From Microcoleus vaginatus HSN003 (GTDB lineage Bacteria; Cyanobacteriota; Cyanobacteriia; Cyanobacteriales; Microcoleaceae), in assembly GCF_022701255.1 (NCBI RefSeq), contig NZ_CP031705.1:1439501-1503500 (forward strand): DNA of 64,000 bases, written 5' to 3'. Position 1 is the first letter of the stretch. Each line of letters starts with the position of its first letter. The notes under the pieces are model-generated. The model was not told the origin of the DNA. It worked only from the letters and a program-made list of their open reading frames with translations, and searched no databases. Made by a program: the position numbers and the translations under genes. Shown one piece after another: positions 18,301 through 26,124 of the stretch.

Positions 18301-20808
18301 ATAAGCGGCTTCTGCTGCTTCTTCGTAGATATTCAGGGTTAAGTCGTATTGGGTTTGCCAACTGTCTGCACTTAATAATTGCCTGCCCGCCGCGAAGTAA
18401 TCCAGTGCTGATTTATAAGCAGCCGAAACTTTGGCTTTTTTGCCTGCTAAAAGGTTTAGTGCTGCCAGTTCATTGCGCTGCGGCTGTGCAGTAATTAATT
18501 CGCTGCCAAAGTTTAGGTGATTGACGATATCAAAGATTTTCTGTTCTCGCTGTTCCGGCGCAGTATTTTCCAACAAAAGTTGTCCGACTCGGTAGCGGAC
18601 AACTTGCTTTTCTGGTTCGGGAATTAGAGAATAGGCGGCTTGCTGCACGCGATCGTGCAAAAATTTGTAATAAACAGTTAAATCTTCTGAATTTTGCTCT
18701 AATTCGAGAAATTTGTAATCATTTCCCACGGGAATAATTAAAGTTTCCCTAACTGCTTCCAAAAGTTTCCCGTTAGTTGCTTTGACTGAATTTTCACTAA
18801 CAATCGCCAAGGTTTTTACGTCAAATTGATTGCCAATGCAAGCAGCCAATTTTAATAGTTGCTGTGTTTCCGGCGACAGTTTTTGAATTTTTCCTGCCAT
18901 CAGCTCGACTACATTATCAGTAATTCCCTTGGCTTGAATTTGCTCTAAATCCCACTGCCAGCCTCCCTTGGCCCCCCCAAGCTTCGGAGAGGTTACTCCA
19001 AATTTCAACAGTTTCTCAGCATAAAGTGATTTGAGAAACTCGTTAATAAAAAAGGGATTGCCTTGAGTTTTTTGCAGGACTAACTCTGCTAAGGACAGGG
19101 CTTTTTCGAGATCGCATTTAAGAGTATCTGCAATTAAATGATTGACATCATTTAACTTTAAAGGTAAGAGGGAAATTGAATTAATAACGCATCCCGTTTT
19201 CTGAATCTCATTAATTGTTAACATCAGCGGATGGGCTGCACTGACTTCGTTATCCCGATAAGCCCCAATCAGAAACAGATATTGCATATCTGGGTCGGTG
19301 ATTATCAATTGAAGCATCTGCAAACTTGCGGAGTCTGCCCACTGCAAATCGTCGAGAAACATGACTAAGGGATGTTCGGGCTTGCAAAATACGCGGATGA
19401 AGTTATGCAAGACTAAATTAAACCGATTTTGCGATTCAGCGGGAGGAAGTTCGGATAATTCTGGCTGCTTGCCAACTATCAATTCTAATTCGGGAATTAC
19501 ATCAATAACGACTTGACCGTTAACTCCAACTGCTGTTAATATTTTTTCGCGCCACTGTTGGAGTTTAGCTTCTGTTTCTGCGAGCAACTCCCGCACTAAT
19601 TCTTGAAAGGCTTTAATGACGGCGCTGTAAGGAATATTTCGCTGAAACTGGTCAAATTTCCCGGCGATGAAATAACCTTTTTTTCGGGTAATGGGTTTGT
19701 AAATTTCTTGAACTAATGCTGATTTGCCAATGCCGGAATATCCGAATACTAACATCATTTCGGAATGTGGTCGGCTGTTGGGGGAGGGCTGAGTTTCTGA
19801 GGTTACACTTTCTGCTTCTTCCTGCAAGCTACCGGCAACTCGCTCAAATGCCGCCAGCAGGCTTTCTATTTCTGTTTCTCGGCCGTAAAGTTTTTGAGGA
19901 ATTTGAAACTTATCTGAAATATCGTGCTGACCAATAGTAAAGTCTTCTATCTTGCCTTGAGTTTGCAGTTGAGTGAGACATAACTCTAAATCTGCTTGAA
20001 TTCCCCAAGCGCTTTGATATCGATTTTCGGCGGTTTTTGCTAACAGCTTCATTACGATATCTGAAACAGGTTTAGGAATCTCTGGATTGAGTTCTTGGGG
20101 CGGAATGGGTTGTTTAGCGATGTGACAGTGTACTAATTCAATCGCGTCATTACCTTCAAAAGGCAGTTGATTGGTTAGCAGTTCGTAAAAAGTAGCGCCC
20201 AGGGAATAAAAATCAGCGCGATAATCAATGGCGCGATTCATTCTTCCGGTTTGTTCGGGTGCGATATAAGCTAAAGTTCCTTCTAAAACATTGGGACTTT
20301 TTAGGGTAGGATTTTCTATAGACAAGACTGTCGAAATGCCGAAGTCAATAATTTTGACTTGCCCGGTTTTGGGGTTGATAATTATATTAGATGGGTTAAT
20401 GTCTTTGTGGATAATATTAGCGCTGTGAATCTGACCCAAAATCTCGACAGTTTTGATCGCGATGGGGAGAAATTTCGCTAAGGTTATTTGATGTTGCTGC
20501 CGCCATAAACTTAAAGATTCAGCGCCATCATCCTCGAAGACGATGGCAAGAGAATTATGATATTTTTCTAAGCTGTAAGCTTTAACAAAGCCTGAAAAAT
20601 TCAGAGTTTGACTGATTTGGTATTCCTGCTGGTATCTGAGCAGTTGTGCTGGCGTTGGCAATTCTTCTTTCAGCAGCTTGAGGATGATCGGTAGGCGTTC
20701 GGCGTAGCCGTCACGTAGCGAATCGCGATCGCGAATTCCGCGATAAACCAAGGAATTCGCGCTTTCATAGATTTGGGAGAAAATCTGATATCCAGGAATG
20801 CCAAGCAT
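15394..20808 (-). CDS. Multidomain Ser/Thr kinase-ATPase-GAF-SpoIIE phosphatase
   Basis: This 1804-residue signalling protein begins with a Hanks-type kinase domain (about 5-275, with HKDINPSN and IDFGIS). Next is an AAA-type ATPase region with Walker A GYSGIGKS (about 355) and Walker B VMFLDDLQWAD (about 483), then a long helical repeat region. A GAF domain (about 1370-1520), a coiled coil, and a C-terminal PP2C/SpoIIE phosphatase follow, the last with metal-binding motifs EVGGDYYD, IGDVTGHG and YTDGITEAFD. Related cyanobacterial proteins (HstK type) usually end in a histidine kinase; here that output is replaced by a Ser/Thr phosphatase of RsbU type. It therefore carries both a kinase and a phosphatase and may control an anti-anti-sigma-like target. 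No such partner is adjacent. A repeat-derived peptide sits in the kinase N-lobe (residues about 26-39). Confidence 0.92.
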   Translation of the reverse strand: MLGIPGYQIFSQIYESANSLVYRGIRDRDSLRDGYAERLPIILKLLKEELPTPAQLLRYQQEYQISQTLNFSGFVKAYSLEKYHNSLAIVFEDDGAESLSLWRQQHQITLAKFLPIAIKTVEILGQIHSANIIHKDINPSNIIINPKTGQVKIIDFGISTVLSIENPTLKSPNVLEGTLAYIAPEQTGRMNRAIDYRADFYSLGATFYELLTNQLPFEGNDAIELVHCHIAKQPIPPQELNPEIPKPVSDIVMKLLAKTAENRYQSAWGIQADLELCLTQLQTQGKIEDFTIGQHDISDKFQIPQKLYGRETEIESLLAAFERVAGSLQEEAESVTSETQPSPNSRPHSEMMLVFGYSGIGKSALVQEIYKPITRKKGYFIAGKFDQFQRNIPYSAVIKAFQELVRELLAETEAKLQQWREKILTAVGVNGQVVIDVIPELELIVGKQPELSELPPAESQNRFNLVLHNFIRVFCKPEHPLVMFLDDLQWADSASLQMLQLIITDPDMQYLFLIGAYRDNEVSAAHPLMLTINEIQKTGCVINSISLLPLKLNDVNHLIADTLKCDLEKALSLAELVLQKTQGNPFFINEFLKSLYAEKLLKFGVTSPKLGGAKGGWQWDLEQIQAKGITDNVVELMAGKIQKLSPETQQLLKLAACIGNQFDVKTLAIVSENSVKATNGKLLEAVRETLIIPVGNDYKFLELEQNSEDLTVYYKFLHDRVQQAAYSLIPEPEKQVVRYRVGQLLLENTAPEQREQKIFDIVNHLNFGSELITAQPQRNELAALNLLAGKKAKVSAAYKSALDYFAAGRQLLSADSWQTQYDLTLNIYEEAAEAAYISTDFEQMEELATPVLQQAKTVLDKVKVYQAKILAQLAQSQFRQAVDTALSVLELLDIYFPKHPNPTDIEAALQATQAALTGREIEDLIDLPPMTAPDKLAAMQMISSTFAAAYFSFPQILPLFAFKQVNLSIEYGNAPYSLPGYANCGLLLSAIFNDIESGYRFGELALNLLDRINSNEVKAETLHIVNGFVKHCKESVRKTLKLSQDACAIGLETGDIEYACHAASMYALHAYFIGKELTELERELAAYSDMMRQLKQEADLNFNEIYRQAVLNLIEDSENPCKLIGEAYNEDIQLPMMVQAKNRSAVYIIYLQKTILCYLFGEFAEAVKYADLAAKDLAGVVGSLLAPLFYFYDSLVRLAVYFDVSQSDREQMLEQVTVNLDKLKVLATHAPMNYLQKVELIEAELCRIKGENFEAMDWYDRAIATAGENEYINEEALSYELAAKFYLSKNKTLIANTYLQNARSYYLRWGAAAKVKDLEKRYPQLWLRQTSTGTNLSAITTTSLPPTSTGSSNSFMLDFTTVIKASQAISGEVVLASLLSNLIKLTIENAGAQKGFLILLNSRGELRIEAAGDVDGSVQVLQSLAVNKSENLPTSIINYVARTQSDVVLNDAVREGTFTAEPYIAINQPKSVLCAPIINQGKLIGILYLENNLATGAFTADRLAVLSIISAQAAISLENAQLYQTLEQKVEERTAQLAQANREILLLNERLKVENLRMSAELDVTRRLQQMILPQQQELESIAGLEIAAFMEPADEVGGDYYDVLNHGGKATIGIGDVTGHGLESGVLMIMAQTAIRTLLVHNETDPVKLLQTVNQTLFDNVERMNCGKSMSLSLLEYRGDNILRLSGQHEEVIVVRSSGEVERIDTMELGFPIALEPDIADFIATTEIQLNAGDVVVLYTDGITEAFDMKKDQYGIEPLIEVVVLNREQSATEIKQAVIDDVRRYMGEQKVFDDITLVVIKHK
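20692..20738. repeat. Dispersed repeat inserted in frame in kinase N-lobe
   Basis: The DNA GGCGTAGCCGTCACGTAGCG and its flanks encode the peptide RDSLRDGYAERL. This interrupts the expected strand order of the kinase domain between YRGI and IILKLLKEE. The sequence is of a type repeated in many filamentous cyanobacterial genomes. Confidence 0.7.
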
Positions 20809-21186
20809 AGTTTAAATTGTCCGTTTTGAGCTTTTGGGCTTTCTGTGCAGCAGTTGCGACCTTATCTTGCCATTATTGCTCATATATCACTGCAGTGGTA
20901 GCTCGATCGCTGCCCCTGCATAAAAAACGACTGTTTGCAAAATCGGGGTGCTTCCTAGTGCGAGAGATTCAAAAGTAGCTAGAGAAGAGCTTTGGATATT
21001 TTCGGAGATGTCTATTGTTAAAAAAGTTGATAGGAAATGGATCTTACTCCTGACTTCTGACTCTTGACTCAGGACGAATGCTAGATATACAAATATTTCT
21101 GCCTTCTCCCCATGATGTAGGGTGCGCGCTGCACACCTTACACATGGGGAATCACCTATAACCTAATGATTGCAACTTAATTTCAA
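20809..21186. other. Intergenic region, 378 bases
   Basis: No gene is visible between the large kinase start and the end of mtnP. The sequence includes short dispersed-repeat-like phrases (GACTTCTGACTCTTGACTC) and a GGTGCGCGCTGCACACC palindrome near 21121. Confidence 0.4.
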
Positions 21187-22059
21187 CTACAAATACTTCT
21201 GCAATAGCAAACCCATTTTCTCCTTAGTTGCGGCCGGCACTTGATCCAGCCGAGTCAAAATTGCATATTTCAAAGCTGAATGCGACTCGGAAACGGGGGG
21301 ATTTTCTGTTAACCTCCGTACTGTTTCTTGAATAACTTTTTGGGCATTTGCGGCATTGCGGTGCAAGTTTGCAACTACCATTTCTACAGTTACGCTGTCG
21401 TGATCCTCATGCCAGCAGTCGTAGTCTGTGACTAATGCTAAAGTTGCGTAGGCAATTTCTGCTTCTCTGGCTAATTTTGCTTCCGGCAAATTAGTCATCC
21501 CGATGACTGTCGCCCCCCAACTGCGGTAAAGGTGGGATTCTGCTTTTGTGGAAAATGCGGGGCCTTCCATGCAGACGTAAGTGCCGCCCCGGTGGAGGGT
21601 AACGTCGGGGAGGTTCAAAGATTCGATCGCACTTGCTAACACTTTAGCCAATTCGCCGCAAACCGGATCGCCGAAAGTGATGTGACCGACTATTCCTTCT
21701 CCAAAAAAGGTAGAAACTCGATTTTTTGTACGATCGATAAACTGATCGGGCACTACCATATCTAAAGGTTTCGCCTCTGCTTTCAGAGAACCAACCGCCG
21801 ACGCTGAGATTAAATACTCAACTCCCAAACTCTTCATTGCATAAATATTTGCGCGATATGGCACTTCTGAGGGCAAAAAAGTGTGGTTGCGGCCGTGTCT
21901 AGCCAGAAATGCTACTGGCGTACCGTCCAATTTTCCCACAATTGCGGCATCCGATGGCGCTCCAAAAGGTGTATCAATTTTCACCTCTTCAATATCTTTG
22001 AGGGCCTCCATTTTATACAAACCGCTGCCGCCGATAATTCCGATTTTTGCTTGTGCCAT
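21187..22059 (-). CDS. mtnP: S-methyl-5'-thioadenosine phosphorylase
   Basis: This 290-residue cytosolic enzyme of the MTAP/PNP-2 family cleaves methylthioadenosine, a by-product of polyamine synthesis, with phosphate to adenine and methylthioribose-1-phosphate for methionine salvage. Visible family marks are the N-terminal [32 protein letters not shown] (phosphate and ribose site), SASAVGSL, the [18 protein letters not shown] block, and [16 protein letters not shown], followed by TDYDCWH. The Asp in TDYDCW matches the adenine-binding residue of MTAP rather than the guanine type. The length is normal. It appears monocistronic, and no other methionine-salvage gene is nearby. Confidence 0.95.
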   Translation of the reverse strand: MAQAKIGIIGGSGLYKMEALKDIEEVKIDTPFGAPSDAAIVGKLDGTPVAFLARHGRNHTFLPSEVPYRANIYAMKSLGVEYLISASAVGSLKAEAKPLDMVVPDQFIDRTKNRVSTFFGEGIVGHITFGDPVCGELAKVLASAIESLNLPDVTLHRGGTYVCMEGPAFSTKAESHLYRSWGATVIGMTNLPEAKLAREAEIAYATLALVTDYDCWHEDHDSVTVEMVVANLHRNAANAQKVIQETVRRLTENPPVSESHSALKYAILTRLDQVPAATKEKMGLLLQKYL

Positions 22060-22285
22060 TTTTACCCTCTGCTGGAGTTTTACAACAGTGATTCTATCGG
22101 GCCATCGTTAAGTTGGGATAAAGATAATTGAAGATTTCCTATAATTGAAGATTTCCTGACAAAAGTCACCCTGTATACACTATTTTGTCACAAAAATTCT
22201 GTGATCATAATCACCAAGCAACTTCACAAAATCTTTAAAAATAAAGATACACAGTTCTGTTACCTACTTTTAGCGTGTTAAGACC

Positions 22286-22492
22286 ATGACAGTCAGTTCT
22301 GGTAACGTCCCCAAAATCACGATCGAGGCGATCGTCCAGCGCATTTTTGCTTTTCGCCAAATTACCCCCCTTGACAGACGGCTGCTGAAGTCAGCAATGC
22401 TATCCGAGAAAGGTCTTAACGAAAAAGACCACTCTCACATCAACCGAGTGTGTCAGGGCATCCGAAACGGATTGATTTTAGTTGTAGAATAA
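22286..22492 (+). CDS. Small conserved cyanobacterial protein
   Basis: This 68-residue soluble protein has a compact helical pattern: IEAIVQRIFAFRQITPLDRR, then LKSAMLSEKGLNEKD and INRVCQGIRNGLILVVE. I recognise it as the type of short protein present in many cyanobacteria, often as several paralogues, but no function is established. The start is ATG 22286. It lies divergent from mtnP, with a 226-base gap that probably holds both promoters. Its length, coding pattern and resemblance to known small paralogues support a real gene. Confidence 0.7.
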   Translation: MTVSSGNVPKITIEAIVQRIFAFRQITPLDRRLLKSAMLSEKGLNEKDHSHINRVCQGIRNGLILVVE

Positions 22493-22632
22493 CTTCGCAG
22501 CACTATCTCTTGCTGACTCAAGAAGCTGTTTTAAAATTTATGCTTGAGTCTGTATCGGCGGGAAGTGAATTCGGGCGGTGTTTTACTATTTTTCGGCGCG
22601 CGATCGACCTCATAAATAATATTATTTACATT

Positions 22633-23472
22633 TTATCGCTCAAAATTTAACAGCCAAAAGCCTGTATAAGTCATGCCACTATCATCGGGCTGGACTAACA
22701 AAAAATGTAATCCTTTAGTTAATTGCTTACGCTGTTGGTAAATTTGGGCCGCAGCTTTCACCTCGCTATCTTCAAAAGTAGCCACAACCCACCTCTCTAC
22801 TAACCCAGCTTCCAATATCAATCCGTCGGGTTCTCCAGCGATATAATTCAAAGCAAAAGGTTTGGCATCCTGAAGCCATCTAGCCAACCGCATAGACTGG
22901 CGTCCGCCGTCAATTACAACTCCCGGTACGGGTACTGTTGAGGCCAAGCCCAAATTCAGCGGTAACAGCAATTCTGGCATTTCCAAAATTGGCAGGGGAC
23001 GCCCTTGGAAAGCATCTTCAATGTCGCCGGCGGGTAGGGAAGCAAAACGCCAGCCATCGCCCCAGAGGTTTTCGGGTAAAGGCACCGGCGGCGGCGAGTC
23101 AAGGGCGATCGCACTGTAAGTTTCACCTGTATAATTAGGCATACTCGAATATTCCTTTGCGCGTTGTTGCAGCAGCAATTTCAGAGCCGCAGTGCGCCGA
23201 GTCGCTTCTACCTTGACACCCAAAACTTTGCCCGCCGCTTCGATTAAGCCCAGAGACTGAGGCCTAAATACTTGAATCAATTCGGGCAAATTTTGGGTTT
23301 GAGCTTGCTGCTGCAACTGCGAAGCTAGCCAAGTGGAATTTGCGTCCCCCTGGCGGCAAACAGCGCTAAATTGAAAACTGCCTTCCGAGTCGCAAATTAA
23401 GAGTTCCCAGAGTGGTTTGCCAGTTTCGTCTTGGAGAGGACGGCGGTAAAAATCGGCTTGCCAAATACTCAT
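22633..23472 (-). CDS. Tab2/Atab2-like RNA-binding protein (DUF1092)
   Basis: This 279-residue protein matches the Tab2 family. In algae and plants, Tab2/Atab2 bind psaB and other photosystem mRNAs to support translation. Visible marks are the opening MSIWQADFYRRPLQDETGKP, LWELLICDSEGSF, the FRPQSLGLIEAAGKVLGVKV block, and the near-terminal GLHFLLVQPDDSGMTYTGFW with the final FWLL. Cyanobacterial members are cytosolic and their role in photosystem gene expression is inferred from the plant proteins. It appears to be a single-gene unit, convergent with the small gene upstream of it. Confidence 0.88.
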   Translation of the reverse strand: MSIWQADFYRRPLQDETGKPLWELLICDSEGSFQFSAVCRQGDANSTWLASQLQQQAQTQNLPELIQVFRPQSLGLIEAAGKVLGVKVEATRRTAALKLLLQQRAKEYSSMPNYTGETYSAIALDSPPPVPLPENLWGDGWRFASLPAGDIEDAFQGRPLPILEMPELLLPLNLGLASTVPVPGVVIDGGRQSMRLARWLQDAKPFALNYIAGEPDGLILEAGLVERWVVATFEDSEVKAAAQIYQQRKQLTKGLHFLLVQPDDSGMTYTGFWLLNFER

Positions 23473-23685
23473 AAATAATTAAAATTTAAAATATACAACT
23501 CGATCATTTTAATATAGCTTGGGGGCACTGCGATACAATACCGCTCCTCTGAGAAAAAACTTCGATCGATATATTCTCAGTTCATAGTTGAGTTTTATTT
23601 CCATATCTAACGCCCGTTAAAAAAACTGCAACTGTAGGCCAGTGATCCAAACCGTGGTAGTAATCACTAATTCCCACTTCCCCAT

Positions 23686-23716
23686 TCTAAAATCTAAAAT
23701 CTAAAATCTAAAATCG
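23686..23716. repeat. TCTAAAA heptamer tract, 4 units
   Basis: Four perfect TCTAAAA units are closed by TCG. The same closing trinucleotide is seen at the other tracts of this family in the window. Confidence 0.9.
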
Positions 23717-23766
23717 AATAACTGCTCGCTTAGCCCTTTTCCCTTAGCAATTAGCCATTCGCAAAT

Positions 23767-24972
23767 TTATTTAAGATGGCGAACCAAATACATATCCAAT
23801 TCGCCCTTATTTTTAGCATAAATTTTTCCTCGGTATTCGCATTCAAAAAAATCTTTAACGAATTCAAAGGTTGCATGAGAGATATTGATATTTCCAGGTA
23901 CGCCGGAAGATTCCATCCGAGATGCAGTATTGACTGTATCTCCCCAGACATCATAGGAAAACTTTTTATTGCCAATTACCCCAGCAAGTATTGGGCCTGA
24001 ATGAATGCCAATGCGGATATCCCAATAAGGGATATTTTGTTGAGCTTTCTGTATTTTTCGCAAAGCCATGAACTGTCGAATTTCTATGGCAGCAAGTACA
24101 GCGTCAAAGGCGTGTGTTTGGCGAGGGGTAGGAATTCCCGCCGCGCACATATAGCTGTCGCCAATAGTCTTCAGTTTTTCCATAGAGTATTTATCCATCA
24201 CGCGATCGAAATAAGAAAAACAATAATCTAGTTCGTCAACCAACTCTCGCGGCGTCATTTTTTCAGATAACTGAGTAAAGCCTTTAAAGTCAGTAAATAA
24301 AACCGATACGTTATCATAATAAAGTGGTTCCACTTTGCCGTTATTTTTGAGCTCCTCGGCAATTTCAAGCGGGAGCACATTCAACAGTAGCTGGTCAGAT
24401 TTGTGCTTTTCGGCATCGAGCTCGGAATACAGATTATTTATCTCTTTAAAGCGTTCAGCATTGCGGATGGCTGAGGATAGTTGCAAAGCCAAAAGATAGC
24501 CAATCCGCAAGTCTTCTTGAGTGTAAGCCCCCGGCTTGGTTGTGGCAAAATTAATGGTTCCTAAAACCTTACCTTCGCTTTCCAAAGGAAGGATAATCTG
24601 CGAAGCGTAGGGGGATAAAATAGCAGTAGCATCCGCTTGTTGAATTAATTGAGGTTGACGTGTTGTGAAAGCTTTTTTAATAGGGCCGCCCTCTGTCAGG
24701 GCTGAAATATCTACAGGGATATGCGGGCCAAATAAGGTCATGCAAGCGTTATTGCTGTGCAGGCAAACGCTACAGTGCTCAAAGTCCAGCAGCCATTTGG
24801 CTTGCTTGCCTACTACCCGCAAAATCTGACCCAGATCGAGGGTGCGGTTAATGGCAGTGGCAATTTCGTTGACAGCGGAAATGCGGATGGAAAGCGCTTG
24901 AGCTTCTGCTAACAAACGGCGCGCTGTCAACAGAAGTTCTTTTCGATCTTGATCTTCTAGCCGATCGCCCAT
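23767..24972 (-). CDS. GAF-domain class III adenylate cyclase
   Basis: This 401-residue soluble cyclase has a GAF domain (about 40-190), a short coiled coil, and a class III catalytic domain (about 220-395). The metal-binding Asp residues lie in VLFTDFKGFT and in KTIGDSYMCAAG. The purine-selecting pair is Lys in EKLKTIGD and Asp in DVWGDTVN, which predicts ATP rather than GTP. The Asn and Arg of NTASRMES stabilise the transition state. It should therefore make cAMP, with the GAF domain sensing a ligand or cyclic nucleotide. It lies 21 bases after the AhpD-like gene on the same strand, so the two may form an operon. In cyanobacteria such enzymes affect motility and light responses; that role here is inference. 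Confidence 0.92.
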   Translation of the reverse strand: MGDRLEDQDRKELLLTARRLLAEAQALSIRISAVNEIATAINRTLDLGQILRVVGKQAKWLLDFEHCSVCLHSNNACMTLFGPHIPVDISALTEGGPIKKAFTTRQPQLIQQADATAILSPYASQIILPLESEGKVLGTINFATTKPGAYTQEDLRIGYLLALQLSSAIRNAERFKEINNLYSELDAEKHKSDQLLLNVLPLEIAEELKNNGKVEPLYYDNVSVLFTDFKGFTQLSEKMTPRELVDELDYCFSYFDRVMDKYSMEKLKTIGDSYMCAAGIPTPRQTHAFDAVLAAIEIRQFMALRKIQKAQQNIPYWDIRIGIHSGPILAGVIGNKKFSYDVWGDTVNTASRMESSGVPGNINISHATFEFVKDFFECEYRGKIYAKNKGELDMYLVRHLK

Positions 24973-24993
24973 AATAGGGGTATAAAATATAGA

Positions 24994-25536
24994 TTACAAA
25001 GCATCTATTTCGAGGGCTATTGAATCCGTATATCGGTTGACAAAGCTAAACAAGTCTGCTGTTGCAATAATCTCAAATATTTCAGAATCATCTAGCCCTA
25101 AATCCCGCAGGTTTTGGTAATCAGTTTCTGTCATTTCCAGGGGCTTTGTAGCAGCGAGCAAGCCAAACCTAATTACGGCTTTATCACGTTTTGGCAAAGG
25201 GCAGTTGGCAAAGTCAGAAACTAGGGTTCGCAGGATTTCTTCGCTCATCCCCAAGGCTGACAATCCGTGCAGATGAACTTGGAGAGCGTACTCGCTATTA
25301 TTTGATTGGGAAATAGCGACACCGACCATTTCTTTAAGCGTGCGGGGTAAGTCTCCCTGCAGAATGGTTCCCCGGAATTTTTTCCAATTTGCTTCTAATA
25401 GGTCAGGGTTGATTGCCATTGACTTGAACAGGTTGGGGACAATACCAAACCCCAAGTCTGTCAATATTTCTTCGTACACTCCTTTGGCTTTAGGATCTGT
25501 AAGTTGCTCGTATTCTATAAGTGGAAAGTGGGTCAT
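24994..25536 (-). CDS. AhpD/carboxymuconolactone decarboxylase-like protein lacking the CxxC
   Basis: This 180-residue helical protein has the AhpD/CMD fold. It resembles peroxidase-related members through PNLFKSMAINPDLLEANWKK, LKEMVGVAISQSNNSEYALQ and the His in VHLHGL. In active AhpD proteins the segment after the GVA(I/V)S helix holds C-x-x-C. Here the corresponding sequence reads NNSEYALQVH, so both cysteines appear replaced (Ser and Ala) while the following His is kept. It is therefore unlikely to act as a dithiol peroxidase. The later block KPLEMTETDYQNLRDLGLDD is usual for the family. It is the first gene of a likely unit with the adenylate cyclase. It might act in sensing or binding rather than catalysis. 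Confidence 0.8.
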   Translation of the reverse strand: MTHFPLIEYEQLTDPKAKGVYEEILTDLGFGIVPNLFKSMAINPDLLEANWKKFRGTILQGDLPRTLKEMVGVAISQSNNSEYALQVHLHGLSALGMSEEILRTLVSDFANCPLPKRDKAVIRFGLLAATKPLEMTETDYQNLRDLGLDDSEIFEIIATADLFSFVNRYTDSIALEIDAL

Positions 25537-26124
25537 TGTTGTGTTGAACTTGACGGCAGTTAAGTTTGGTTGGGATTTACGTATTTGTTATGTAACACCA
25601 CTCAAAGGGTGAGGTTAGGAGCTATCTGGGCTTTAGTCGCATTGATGATAAAATGCACCGCTGTCAGCAAACCGCGAATCATGAAAATGAGCTAGCAACA
25701 AATCTGATTCTTGAGGCTGGATTAAAGCTGCAATTATAGCAGTAACCGGAGCCGATAAAATTCTGTTGCGATCGGGTTATAGTGCTAATCTTAGATGTTT
25801 GCAATGGCTGCTGTCAAGTATGGGCAATTCATGGGGCGCGGCGGTGTGAAATCTTACCAAAACTCTTGAATTAGATAATGCTGTTCCGTTCGCTAATTTT
25901 GAGGCAAAAAACACTGTGCGATCGCTCGATCGGGCTCCACCAATGCCCTGAATCTTATGATCCGGCGCGCGCAGAGGGGAAAAACAAAATGCTGTGCGAT
26001 CGAGTTTATTAAATTAATCAGATGCTCGATCGACAACCCATGTCCCAGACAAGCTAGGCTAACACCTGCGACTGGAGTTATCATGGGTAAACTGTAAACT
26101 TCTATCATTGTCGCTGCATTTGCT
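25537..26124. other. Intergenic region, 588 bases
   Basis: No convincing gene or RNA is visible between the divergent AhpD-like gene and the aminotransferase gene. It holds several GCGATCGC-type or GATCGATC sites and a repeated phrase with CTGTGCGATCG near 25913 and 25992. Confidence 0.4.
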
